From an uncultured Clostridium sp. (GTDB taxonomy: Bacteria; Bacillota; Clostridia; TANB77; CAG-508): a stretch of DNA of 64,000 nucleotides. The DNA lies in NCBI GenBank assembly GCA_900555835.1, contig USMK01000008.1, positions 1-64,000 on the forward strand, written 5' to 3'. The translations under genes were made by a program, and so were the position numbers. Every line of letters begins with the position of its first letter. The first letter of the stretch is position 1. Below, one piece after another: positions 33,797-43,482 of this stretch. Below the pieces are notes generated by a model. That model was not told the DNA's origin, did no database searches, and saw only the letters and a program-made list of their open reading frames with translations.

Positions 33797-36700
33797 ATGA
33801 AAGCGAACAGAAAAACCATTGCTATAATAATAGCAACATTAGTATTAGTAGCCGCTGCAACAACAGGCATAGTTATGTACTTAAATGATGATGGAACATC
33901 AAGAGCTGGTTTTGACGAAAATGAACCAAGCATATCAGATGTTAATACTAATCCAGGACCAACAGAAGAAAATAATCAAGGAGAAAATGATGGAAATACA
34001 GAAAATCCAGCAAACAACAACGAGCCAGGTAATTTACCAGAAGCTGGCGAGAACGAAAATCAAGGTAAAACAGCAAATAGAGGTGGAACAACAGGAGCAA
34101 ATACAAACCAAGGAACAATAACTACAACAAGTAATGCAAATGTACCAAATCAAGAATATGTAACAGAAAGAGTAGAAGAAGTAGAAAGACAAATAACAGA
34201 AGACCTATTAGTAGGTTGGACACCACTTAGCATAACAAGTGCATATTCAACAAACGGAATTGGAATTTACAAACCAGACTTAGAAATAGTTAAAGTAGCA
34301 AGTACAACAGACGGAAACAATTCAGTAACAGCAGGAGATGCTTTAACATATGCAATGGCAGTAAAAAATAATGGAAACGAGGATATAACAGGATTAACAA
34401 TATCTGACGTAATTCCAGAACAAACAACATTTATAGAAGGCACAATATATGGAGATGGTACATACAACAAAGAATTAAATAAAATAGTATGGAAAGTTGA
34501 CGTAAAAGCTGGAGAAGTAGTTGCAGTAGGTTTTGCCGTAACTGTAAACGAAAATGCAACAGGAGCAATCAAAAATGTTGGAACAATAGACGGAAAAAAT
34601 ACAGAAGAAGTAGTAAATCCAGTTATAACATCAGAAAAATTAGCAGAAGTTTATAGAGATAAACAACCAATCGAAGGACCTGCAAATATAGGAGACCAAA
34701 TAAAATACACAATAGTTGCTAAAAATACAGGAGATGTAGACGCAACAGTAGTTATGAAAGATACTATACCAGCAAACACAGAATTAGTATCACCAATAGA
34801 AGTTGCCGGAGAAGAAATAGACGAAGCAACAATGAATGTGGGAAAAAATGTAACAGTACCAGCAGGAGAAACAGTAGAACTAACATTTACAGTAGAAATA
34901 AAAGCAATAGAAGGAAGCATCAAAAACATAGCAACAGTAGGGACAACAATACCAGACACAGAAACAAAAACAGCAAACTTAGAAATGACCAAAACAGTTA
35001 GCGACAAAATAAACGGAGAATATAGCAAAAACGTAACACTAAAAGTAGGCGAAACAGCATACTTCAAAATCGAATTAAACAATACTGGAAGTGAAGACTT
35101 AGAAGTTACAATGACAGACATAATGAATGACACAGACATCCAACTATACGACGGAGACAAAGCAATAGCACAAACAGTAACAGTACCAGCCGGAACAACA
35201 AAAACACTAACAGCAACATACAAAATGCAACAAGAAGACATAGATAACCAACAACGACTAAAAAATACAGCAACAGCTACAACACCAGTAACTCCAGGCA
35301 ACGAAGACACCGCAGAAGTAACACCAGAAAAAGCAGAACCAGGAATAAAAGTAGAGAAAACAACAGTATCTGTAACATCAAATGGAATAACAACAGATGT
35401 AGTAAATGGTAAAGCACCAATGGTAAGAGCCGGAGACGTAATAACATACACAATAACAGTTACAAACACAGGAAACACAACACTAAAAGATATTAAAGTA
35501 ATTGATACAACATTAGATGTAAATTATGACAACACAACAATAAAAGCCGGAACACCAATTGATACAATATCAAGCCTAGCACCAAAGGATCATAAAACAT
35601 ATACTGTAACATATACCGTAACACAAGACGATATTGAAACCAAAACACAAATAGAAAACGCTGCAACAGCAACTGGCAGTGAAGAAGTTCCATCAACACC
35701 AGTTCTAGTAAATCCAAATGTAACAGTAAGTGGAGAAAAGACATGGAATGACTATAATGAGCAAGAACAAAAAAGACCAGTAAGCATTACAGTAAAAGTA
35801 ATGAATGGAGATAAGGAAGTAGAGACAATAGAAGTAAAACCAGATGCAAATGGAAACTGGAAATATACATCAAAAGCATTACCAAAATATGATGAAAATA
35901 ATAATGTAATAAAATATGCTGTAATAGAAGAAGCAGTAGAAGGATATACACCAAGTTATGCAGAAGTAAAAGGAATAGGAACAGCCAACATAACAGCAAA
36001 CATAACAAACACATTAAACAGAGTACCAACAGTAACAGTAAGTGGAACGAAACATTGGGAAGATGAAGAAGATCAAGATGGCATAAGACCAGATAATATT
36101 ACAATTGCAGTAATTTCCAGTGATAAAACAGATAAAACTGAAAGATTGCAAACAATAGGTAAAAAAGATGACGTAACATATAATTGGACATATAGATTTA
36201 CTGGATTACCAAAATATGATGCAAATAATCAAGAAATACAATATTCTGTAACAGAAACTGGAATAGATGAAAAATATTATACTTCAACACCTGCAACTGT
36301 TCGTAAAGAAAACGGAAACTTTATAGCTGATATAACAAATAAACATACACCAGCTACAATCAGTTTAATTGCAACAAAACATTGGGAAGATGCAAGCAAT
36401 CAAGATGGATTTAGACCAACAACAATTAAAATAAAAGTAATGGAAGTAACGGATGAACAAAATATTAAGGTAAAGGAAGAAACATTTACTGGAACTGGAA
36501 ATGACTGGACATATGAATTTAAAGAATTGCCAAAATATAAAAATGGAAATCAAATTAATTATACAATAGTAGAAGAAATTACAACAAATAAATATAAAGC
36601 AAGTAATCCAACAATTACAGTAGATCCAACAACAGGAAACATAACAGCAGAAATAACAAATACACATATACCAGAAACTGTTAATATATCAGGAACTAAA

Positions 36701-38422
36701 ACTTGGGTAAATGATAATGAAGCACAAAGACCAGAAAGTATAACAGTAAACTTATTAGAAGATGGAACAACAGTAAACTCAACAGAAGTAACTGAAAATA
36801 AGGATGGAAAATGGGTATATGAATTTAAGGATTTACCAAAATATAAAAATGGAACTGAGATTAAATATACAGTAAAAGAAGATGCTGTTGCAAGATATGA
36901 AACAACATATTCTGGATATGATATTATAAATACTTTAAAACCATTGGACTTAACAACAAAAAAGATAACATCAACAAAAGGAGGAACGGTAGCACCGGGA
37001 GAAGAAATAACATATACAATTTCAATAAAGAACAATTCAAATGAAGCTACTGGAACATTTAATGTTAAAGACTCAGTACCTGTTGGAACGACATTAAAAA
37101 CTGAAGAAAATCCAGCATACACATTATCAGTTGAAAATAATGTAACATGGTTAACATGGAATGTTTCATTGAAAGCAAATGCTTCAACAACAGTATCATT
37201 TACAGTAATAGTTGATATGACTTTAAATGATGGAGATAAAATAAAAAATAAAGCAATAGTAGACGAAAAAGATACAAACGAAGTTATAGATACTGTAAAA
37301 AATATTGTTAGAACAGTAAATGTAAAAGAACACGGAAATTCAATTTCAAAAACAAATATAGTAATAGTATTAGATTTATCATCTAGTATGACAGAAAATA
37401 AGAGCAATAGATTAGCTAATGCTAAAACAGCTGCAAAGGAATTTATAGATAGTATTTATACCAGTAAGGCAGTTTCAGGGGTAAATATTGAAGTAATAAC
37501 ATTTAACACAAGAGATGCTATTGAGAAGAAGAACGTTGAATCAGAAGAATGTACCAGAAGCAAAAATCCAGACCATTATGATAAAGTAGGAGGATTCTTT
37601 GGATATTATGATTATGAACATAAAAGTTCAGGAACATCATGCGAACAACATGGAAATAGATGGTATACTAAATATGTAGAAAAAACTGAAATAGTTCCAT
37701 ATTCAGGAACAAAAGTGCTAGAAATAGAAGGCGTTGCAGGAAATGTAGCAAAGAATTATGATGGTGCACAAAAAATTAAGAACGCAATAGAGGCAATCGA
37801 AATTCCTGATGATTACAAAGAAGGCGGATTTGGAACTCATATGTATGCAGCATTACAATTGGCAAATACAGAAATTGGTAAATTAAAAGATGCATATAAA
37901 AATAATGATAATGCGGTAGTATTCTTAGGAGATGGAAAGCCATATAGAAGTAATAATTATCCTGAATATGCTGATAATACAGATGCAAACATTAAATCAG
38001 AAGCATCAAAGATAAGAGGAAAGGCAACATTATATGCTATTAGATATGCAGAAGATGTGGCATTGCTAAAAGATATTAACAATGGAGGTATTGCATCAGA
38101 AGGAAGTTCATTTGCATCAACAAATTTAAATGAATTAAAGAATAATTTTCAAGCTATAAAGAATAAGGCACAAGATAGAGAAATTAAAATAAATAGTGAT
38201 AATGGTTACATAACAACTATTAATCCAACAGGTTTAATAGTATCTGATAAAAAACCAGTAAGGATAAGAAAGAATGGAACCGTTATTGCAACATATACAT
38301 CATTAGAGGATTTAAATAATAGTGGATTAATAACGTATGATGCAACTACAAAAGAAATAAAATGGAATGTAAGAGGTTATGCAAAAACAGACAAACTTGA
38401 AATTGAATACTATGTAAATTAA
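33797..38422 (+). CDS. Giant adhesin: DUF11 and CnaB repeats with a von Willebrand A domain
   Basis: 1541 residues from ATG 33797 (GGGGGAGG upstream; 33782 overlaps that site). An N-terminal hydrophobic helix (about 8-28) and a Gly/Asn/Glu-rich linker precede three or four DUF11-type Ig repeats (about 150-630, e.g. TAGDALTYAMAVKNNGNEDI). Four CnaB-type repeats follow (about 640-1045; starts VSGEKTWND, VSGTKHWED, LIATKHWED, ISGTKTWVN). Then comes another DUF11-like repeat and a vWA domain with a MIDAS motif (VLDLSSSM). Several repeats may form isopeptide bonds. There is no C-terminal LPxTG or membrane helix: it ends EIEYYVN, so display would depend on the N-terminal helix or on another protein. 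Confidence 0.85.
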   Translation: MKANRKTIAIIIATLVLVAAATTGIVMYLNDDGTSRAGFDENEPSISDVNTNPGPTEENNQGENDGNTENPANNNEPGNLPEAGENENQGKTANRGGTTGANTNQGTITTTSNANVPNQEYVTERVEEVERQITEDLLVGWTPLSITSAYSTNGIGIYKPDLEIVKVASTTDGNNSVTAGDALTYAMAVKNNGNEDITGLTISDVIPEQTTFIEGTIYGDGTYNKELNKIVWKVDVKAGEVVAVGFAVTVNENATGAIKNVGTIDGKNTEEVVNPVITSEKLAEVYRDKQPIEGPANIGDQIKYTIVAKNTGDVDATVVMKDTIPANTELVSPIEVAGEEIDEATMNVGKNVTVPAGETVELTFTVEIKAIEGSIKNIATVGTTIPDTETKTANLEMTKTVSDKINGEYSKNVTLKVGETAYFKIELNNTGSEDLEVTMTDIMNDTDIQLYDGDKAIAQTVTVPAGTTKTLTATYKMQQEDIDNQQRLKNTATATTPVTPGNEDTAEVTPEKAEPGIKVEKTTVSVTSNGITTDVVNGKAPMVRAGDVITYTITVTNTGNTTLKDIKVIDTTLDVNYDNTTIKAGTPIDTISSLAPKDHKTYTVTYTVTQDDIETKTQIENAATATGSEEVPSTPVLVNPNVTVSGEKTWNDYNEQEQKRPVSITVKVMNGDKEVETIEVKPDANGNWKYTSKALPKYDENNNVIKYAVIEEAVEGYTPSYAEVKGIGTANITANITNTLNRVPTVTVSGTKHWEDEEDQDGIRPDNITIAVISSDKTDKTERLQTIGKKDDVTYNWTYRFTGLPKYDANNQEIQYSVTETGIDEKYYTSTPATVRKENGNFIADITNKHTPATISLIATKHWEDASNQDGFRPTTIKIKVMEVTDEQNIKVKEETFTGTGNDWTYEFKELPKYKNGNQINYTIVEEITTNKYKASNPTITVDPTTGNITAEITNTHIPETVNISGTKTWVNDNEAQRPESITVNLLEDGTTVNSTEVTENKDGKWVYEFKDLPKYKNGTEIKYTVKEDAVARYETTYSGYDIINTLKPLDLTTKKITSTKGGTVAPGEEITYTISIKNNSNEATGTFNVKDSVPVGTTLKTEENPAYTLSVENNVTWLTWNVSLKANASTTVSFTVIVDMTLNDGDKIKNKAIVDEKDTNEVIDTVKNIVRTVNVKEHGNSISKTNIVIVLDLSSSMTENKSNRLANAKTAAKEFIDSIYTSKAVSGVNIEVITFNTRDAIEKKNVESEECTRSKNPDHYDKVGGFFGYYDYEHKSSGTSCEQHGNRWYTKYVEKTEIVPYSGTKVLEIEGVAGNVAKNYDGAQKIKNAIEAIEIPDDYKEGGFGTHMYAALQLANTEIGKLKDAYKNNDNAVVFLGDGKPYRSNNYPEYADNTDANIKSEASKIRGKATLYAIRYAEDVALLKDINNGGIASEGSSFASTNLNELKNNFQAIKNKAQDREIKINSDNGYITTINPTGLIVSDKKPVRIRKNGTVIATYTSLEDLNNSGLITYDATTKEIKWNVRGYAKTDKLEIEYYVN

Positions 38423-38445
38423 TTAATGAATAATTGATTACAAAT

Positions 38446-38486
38446 AAAAAACCAACTATGTATGATAATATATAGTTGGTTTTTGC
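38446..38486 (+). terminator. Terminator after the adhesin
   Basis: Stem AAAAACCAACTAT / ATAGTTGGTTTTT with T-rich end. Confidence 0.9.
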
Positions 38487-38500
38487 ATATAAAAAATAGA

Positions 38501-38530
38501 AAGCGATTTAGTTTTGCTAAATCGCTTATA
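38501..38530. terminator. Second hairpin, terminator-like
   Basis: Perfect 10-bp stem AAGCGATTTA / TAAATCGCTT. It could end transcription of the minus-strand small gene at 38633. Confidence 0.6.
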
Positions 38531-38632
38531 TATATTAAACAAAAAAGGTATTAACTAATTTTATTGCCGTAATAAGGCTTGTACCAACTTTATTAGAATT
38601 GATATATAAATTTTAAACTTATAAAATTAAAG

Positions 38633-38791
38633 TTAGAAAATTAAGTTTAAAATATTTAATGCAAATACTGCAAATACAACTTTTAAAGAAACTCTTGCAC
38701 TTGCTTGTGCAACTTGATTTGCTAACATTAATCTATGTTCTTTTCTAACTGTTAAAGCTAAGCTATTATCTACAATATTCATATTTTTCAT
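38633..38791 (-). CDS. Small membrane-associated protein, 52 residues
   Basis: ATG 38791 with AGGATGT upstream on the minus strand. An amphipathic N-terminal half (NSLALTVRKEHRLMLANQVA) is followed by a hydrophobic helix (SLKVVFAVFALNILNLIF) to the C-terminus. No family recognised. It lies inside the element, between the adhesin and the recombinase. Confidence 0.5.
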   Translation of the reverse strand: MKNMNIVDNSLALTVRKEHRLMLANQVAQASARVSLKVVFAVFALNILNLIF

Positions 38792-39004
38792 AATAATCAC
38801 ATCCTATTTTTTCCCTTGTATATTAACAATTTTGCTTCCGTTTTTATCTAGATAAAAAATGGTATAATATCGCCACTTTATAATACTATTGTAGCACATT
38901 CAATCGAAAAAAGCAAGTTTTTTTCGAAAAAATTTTTTATTATAAATTTTTAATAAAATTGTTAATTAGGGAATATTTATAATTAAGTAAAAGTGGGTGA
39001 TATT

Positions 39005-39092
39005 TTGGAAAAAAATAACATACAAGAAGAATACTCCGAAAACCGGAAAGACACTGCAAGAGCTTATTATAGACTGGCTAAATTCTAATTAA
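39005..39092 (+). CDS. 28-residue ORF read through a +1 shift at CGG 39044, upstream of the recombinase
   Basis: TTG 39005 follows a GTGGGTGA site. Thirteen codons (MEKNNIQEEYSEN) run to CGG (39044-39046). A +1 shift gives GGA and GKTLQELIIDWLNSN to TAA at 39092, 10 bases before the recombinase ATG, whose ribosome site AAGGGGAAA overlaps the stop. The zero frame would continue with a less typical tail. The shifted version has the look of a real small helical protein. Its role is unknown, perhaps coupling to recombinase translation. Confidence 0.55.
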
Positions 39093-39102
39093 GGGGAAAT
39101 AT

Positions 39103-40585
39103 ATGGTAGGGATTTATGCAAGACTATCCAGAGATGATGGAACTAACAATGTATCTGAGAGTATAGAAAATCAGATAAAATTTTTAAAATCTTATGCACA
39201 AGAAAAAAATTTGGAAATTACAAAAATTTATATTGATGATGGATATACTGGCACTAATTTTAATAGACCTCGGTTTCAAACAGATGCTAGCAGATATTGA
39301 AAATGAAAAGATAAATACTATAATTACGAAAGATTTATCAAGACTTGGTAGAGATTACATAGATACAGGGTATTATATAGAGAAATATTTCCCAATGCGA
39401 AAAATTAGATATATAGCGGTAAATGACGGGGTAGATACTATTGACGAGCAAAATTCAAATAATGAAATAACGCCTTTTAAGGCTGTAATAAATGATTTGT
39501 ACGCAAAAGATATTTCTAAAAAAGTAAAAACTGCATTATTAACAAAAGCTATGAATGGCGAAAGCATAAAACCATTTGCCCCATATGGATATAAAAAAGA
39601 TGGGAAAAATCGAATTATAATTGACGAAAATGTCGCAGAAAATGTTAAGAAAATATATCAGATGTATTTAAGTGGTAGTAGCAAAAAAGAAATTTGCAAT
39701 TACTTAAATACCAACAATATTATAACACCACTTATGTACAAAATGCAATATACAAATTATAAAAATCCAAATAATGTAAGCAAAGAATGGTGCATAAGTA
39801 CAATTACCAATATTTTGAAAGATAGAATGTATATAGGAGATTTGGTTCAGCACAAATATTCTAGTATCAATTACAAAATAAAGAAAGTGGTAAAGCTGGA
39901 ACAGAGCAAGAATATTATAATAAAGAATAATCATAAGGCCATAATAAAAAAAGAGGACTTTGAAAAGGTTAGCCAAATGTTAAAAGGAAAATCGAATGAA
40001 TGCAAGCGAGAAAGTAAAAGCTCTCATATTTTAACAGGAATTGTTTTTTGCCAGAAATGTGGTGCTAGGATTGCATATACCAAAAATCATGGAAGTAGTT
40101 TTAAAATAATATGCTCTAATTATAAGAAAAACGGCAAAAGGGCTTGCGATAATATTTATATAGAAGAACAGGAAATTTTAAATTGTATAAAACAAAAAAT
40201 TATTGAAAATGTGAAAAAACGACACTTGGAACATATTATAATAGGTAGGCAAAATAAGTGTAAGGAAGAAATTGAAAAATTGAATTTACAAAAAATAAAG
40301 AACATAAATGCCATAAAACAAATATATACAGACATAGCTAATAATGAAATTGAAAAGTTCTTAGGCAAGCAGATTATAGCGGAATATGTGAAGGAAAACG
40401 AGAATATTGAAATAAAAATAGAACAATATCAAAGTAAAATAAAAGAAAGAAAAGTGAATGTGATTAAACAAATAGAAGAAGCAGATGGCGAAAAGTTGAG
40501 AAGACTGATTTTTATGGTAATAAAAAGAGTTGAGCTATCAAAAAGCAATATGAAAATCCAGTACAATTTTGAAAATTACTTCTAA
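39103..40585 (+). CDS. Large serine recombinase, read through a +1 shift at CGG 39271
   Basis: About 493 residues. The resolvase domain has the catalytic Ser in IYARLSRDDG (Ser9). The zero frame reaches TGTNFNRP, then CGG at 39271-39273, and stops 9 codons later. Reading GGT one base on restores NRP-GFKQMLADIENEKI and the rest: DLSRLGRDYIDTG, a recombinase domain, a zinc ribbon (FCQKCGARI ... CDN) and a coiled coil (about 340-420). An ORF starting at 39194 would lack the catalytic serine. It lies 7 bases from attR and is the likely integrase/excisionase of the 8.6-kb element. Confidence 0.88.
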
Positions 40586-40591
40586 TTTAAA

Positions 40592-40608
40592 AAGAACCAT
40601 GGCCTTGG
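40592..40608 (+). repeat. Right attachment site (attR)
   Basis: Second copy of the 17-bp repeat; downstream sequence completes the cotJB reading frame (PWPWERGNY) with its stop overlapping the cotJC start. Confidence 0.85.
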
Positions 40609-40625
40609 GAAAGGGGGAATTATTA

Positions 40626-41240
40626 ATGTGGACTTATCAAAAAGCCTTAGAATATCCAATAAATATAAAATGTAAAAATCCAATGCTTGCAAAATTTATA
40701 ATATCACAATACGGTGGACCAGACGGAGAATTAGGAGCAGCACTAAGATATTTATCACAAAGATTTGGAATGCCAGATGAAAACGCCAAAGCAACATTAA
40801 ACGACATTGGAACCGAAGAATTAGCACACCTAGAAATGGTAGGAACGATAGTGCATCAATTAACCAAAGATGCTAGCATCGACGAAATAAAAGCAGCAGG
40901 TCTTGGAGCATATTATACAGACCACGGCTTGGACGTATACCCTCAATCAGCAGCAGGAGTACCTTTCAGTGCATCCGTTCTAGCCTGCAAAGGAGATCCG
41001 ATTGCCAACTTACAAGAAGACCTAGCAGCAGAACAAAAAGCTAGAGCAACCTACGAAAAACTAATAGACTTATGTGCCGACGACCCAGATGTAATAGATC
41101 CACTAAAATTTTTACGAGAAAGAGAAGTAGTACACTTCCAAAGATTCGGCGAAGCACTAAGAGGGGTACAAGACAAACTTGCTCAAAGGAAATTTTATAT
41201 GAACAATAATATGCAAAATAATTGCGGATGTGGAAGATAG
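40626..41240 (+). CDS. cotJC: Spore coat protein CotJC (manganese catalase-like)
   Basis: 204 residues from ATG 40626 (AAAGGGGG upstream, and overlap TAATG with the displaced cotJB end). A ferritin-like four-helix protein with metal ligands in EELAHLEMV, EDLAAEQKAR and REREVVHFQRF. It ends in a Cys/Asn-rich tail (NNNMQNNCGCGR). With the element in place the gene is cut off from the cotJA promoter, so expression probably depends on excision or on read-through from the recombinase. Confidence 0.92.
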   Translation: MWTYQKALEYPINIKCKNPMLAKFIISQYGGPDGELGAALRYLSQRFGMPDENAKATLNDIGTEELAHLEMVGTIVHQLTKDASIDEIKAAGLGAYYTDHGLDVYPQSAAGVPFSASVLACKGDPIANLQEDLAAEQKARATYEKLIDLCADDPDVIDPLKFLREREVVHFQRFGEALRGVQDKLAQRKFYMNNNMQNNCGCGR

Positions 41241-41403
41241 AAAAAAATGAGTTTCTAAAATAAAATAAATATATCACTATTTTAGCATAAAATTTGAAAA
41301 AAGTCTAATAATAAATATATATAAATTATATATACTAAACAAATAAAAATGAAGAAAAAAAGCCTAAATTGGATTTAATTGCATATAATCGGGAAAAAAT
41401 GAT

Positions 41404-41433
41404 TTGATTTATTCTATGAGTATATGGTATTAT
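41404..41433 (+). promoter_or_regulatory. Promoter of 6S RNA
   Basis: TTGATT (41404-41409), 18-bp spacer, TATTAT (41428-41433). Confidence 0.6.
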
Positions 41434-41460
41434 AAATACAACAAATAAATAAGTTAATAA

Positions 41461-41647
41461 TTTTCCCTGCAGAGTGCGTGATTGCTGAAATTTTAGAACC
41501 AACAAATTTAAAACGGGAGCCCCATCTCTGGATATGGCGTGTAGGCTTAAATTTATTTAAGAAACCCATAAATATCAAGGAAGGCACCCACCTGTGAAAG
41601 CAGGTCCTTAAAATTTCTTCACTGAACGGCTATTAGCGGGGGTTTAT
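41461..41647 (+). ncRNA. ssrS: 6S RNA
   Basis: A ~185-nt GC-rich transcript in an AT-rich gap. The 5' TTCCCTGCAGAGTGCGTG pairs with the 3' end containing GCGGGGG (closing stem CCCTGC/GCGGGG). A hairpin ACCTG/CAGGT and an internal open region lie between, as in Firmicutes 6S RNA, which mimics an open promoter and binds RNA polymerase. The call rests on these features, not on a covariance model. Confidence 0.7.
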
Positions 41648-41682
41648 TTTGGTAAAAATGAATATATAATTTATAATATCTT

Positions 41683-41729
41683 GGGGGCTGGTTACAAATA
41701 AGTTGTAGCTAGTTCCCTTGATTTTTTTG
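41683..41729 (+). terminator. Terminator before prmC
   Basis: Imperfect long stem GGGGCTGGTTACAA / TTGTAGCTAGTTCCC followed by TTGATTTTTTTG. Confidence 0.75.
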
Positions 41730-41766
41730 TTTATAGATGTTAAAATTATTGGGAAAGAGAGAAAAA

Positions 41767-42615
41767 ATGAGAATAAACGAGTTATTAGAAATAGGAATAG
41801 AAAAATTAAAAACAAGTCAAATAAAAGAACCAATTTCAATTGCTAGAAGGATTATGTGTTTTGTGCTAAAAAAAGACAAAATATATTTAGTTACAAACGG
41901 AAATGAAGAAGTAGAGCAAAGCACGAAAACAGAGTTTTTAGAAGCTATTTCAAAAATTCAAAAACATATTCCAATCCAGTACATAACAAAAAAACAAGAA
42001 TTTATGAAAATGGATTTTTATGTTGACGAAAATGTATTAATACCTCAGCCAGATACCGAAATTGTGGTAGAGGAAGCTATTGATATTATAAATAGGAACA
42101 AATTAAGCAAAGTATTAGATATGTGTACAGGAAGCGGAATTTTAGCTATTAGCATTGCTAAATATACAGATGCAAGCAAGATAACAGCGGTAGATATAAG
42201 CGAAAAAGCTTTGGAAGTAGCTGAAAAAAATGCAATTTCAAATGATGTGAACACAAAAATCAAATTTATAAAATCAGATATGTTTAAAAATATAAGCGAA
42301 AAATTTGATTTAATTATATCTAATCCACCATACATAAGAACAGATGTAATTAAAACATTATCAGAAGAAGTAAAAAATGAACCTATTCTAGCACTAGATG
42401 GTGGAATAAAGGGATTAGACTTTTACAATATAATTGCTGAAAATGCAAAAAAATATTTAAATGAAAATGGATATTTGGTGTTAGAAATAGGTTATGATCA
42501 AAAAACAGAAGTAGTCAATTTGCTAGAAGCACAGGAATATTCAGAAATTAGAGTAATAAAAGATATGGGTGGAAATGATAGAGTTATAGTTTGTAAAAAT
42601 TTAATTAAAAAGTAG
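41767..42615 (+). CDS. prmC: Release factor glutamine methyltransferase PrmC
   Basis: 282 residues from ATG 41767 (GGGAAAGAGAG upstream; 41737 lacks a site). N-terminal helical domain, then a Rossmann fold with SAM motif VLDMCTGSGILAISIAKY and catalytic NPPYIRTDV. Methylates the GGQ glutamine of release factors. 8 bases before whiA. Confidence 0.95.
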   Translation: MRINELLEIGIEKLKTSQIKEPISIARRIMCFVLKKDKIYLVTNGNEEVEQSTKTEFLEAISKIQKHIPIQYITKKQEFMKMDFYVDENVLIPQPDTEIVVEEAIDIINRNKLSKVLDMCTGSGILAISIAKYTDASKITAVDISEKALEVAEKNAISNDVNTKIKFIKSDMFKNISEKFDLIISNPPYIRTDVIKTLSEEVKNEPILALDGGIKGLDFYNIIAENAKKYLNENGYLVLEIGYDQKTEVVNLLEAQEYSEIRVIKDMGGNDRVIVCKNLIKK

Positions 42616-42623
42616 GTAATATA

Positions 42624-43482
42624 ATGTCTTTTTCGAGTGAGATAAAAAAAGAATTAAGCAATTTGAATAATTTAAACAACAAAGAACAGGTAAAAGCTGA
42701 AATAAATCGGCTATATGCTTGGTAGCAATTATTCAGAAAATGGTACAAAATCTAAAATTGTTACAGAAAACGAGGATAATGTACATAGATTAAGCAAATT
42801 GCTGGCAAATGTGAATATTACATATAACATAGAAAAAAAAGGAAAAGCCTTTGCTATCAATTGGAGCATGGAAAATAGAGATGAAATTGTAGATATTGAT
42901 ATAGAAAAAGAAGATATGCAAAAAGCCATTGTGAGAGGGGCTTTTATGGCATCTGGTTCGATAAATAATCCGAATAAGAAGTATCATTTAGAAATAGTTT
43001 TTAATACAAAAGAAAATGCCAAATATATTTTTTATATTATAGAAAGTTTTAAAATAGATTGCAAAGTAATCAAACGAAAAGACAGATACTCTTTATACAT
43101 AAAAGATGGAGAAGAAATCTCCAAATTACTTGCTTTAATTGGTGCTGGAAAATCTGTAATGAATTATGAAGAAATACGAATTGTAAGAGAAATGAGAAGC
43201 AATGTAAACCGAATTGTGAATTGTGAAACAGCCAATATAAATAAAACAATAAATGTAGCAGTTGCACAAATTGCGGACATCAATTACTTGAAAGAAAAGA
43301 ACAAATTTGAGGAGTTACCTAGCAACTTAAAGGAAATTGCAAAAATAAGAGTGCAAAATCCAGAAAGCAGTTTAGTGGAACTTGGAAAATTGCTAGAAAA
43401 ACCAATTGGAAAATCTGGTGTAAATCATAGATTAAAAAAACTGCAAGAAATAGCAAACGAATTAAGAGAGGGAGAAAAATGA
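42624..43482 (+). CDS. whiA: WhiA DNA-binding protein, read through a +1 shift at CGG 42708
   Basis: About 285 residues. ATG 42624 begins MSFSSEIKKELSN, the conserved WhiA start. The zero frame reaches AEIN, then CGG (42708-42710), and stops 4 codons later. Reading GGC one base on gives N-GYMLGSNYSENGTKSKI and an open frame to the end: the LAGLIDADG-like domain (AIVRGAFMASGSINNP) and the C-terminal HTH (SSLVELGKLLEKPIGKSGVN). Roles in cell division and chromosome segregation in Gram-positives. Overlaps hemW by 4 bases (ATGA). Confidence 0.88.

Larger units (their letters stand above)
31983..40608 (+). mobile_element. 8.6-kb serine-recombinase element interrupting cotJB-cotJC
   Basis: Bounded by the 17-bp direct repeats. 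Contents in order: strong promoter, sortase-anchored protein gene, sortase, 1542-residue adhesin, terminators, a minus-strand small protein, a 28-codon ORF and a large serine recombinase whose stop is 7 bases before attR. A site-specific recombinase next to one end and clean direct repeats inside a sporulation gene resemble the skin-type elements excised from sigK and other sporulation genes in the mother cell. Whether this one excises during sporulation is inference. Confidence 0.8.
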
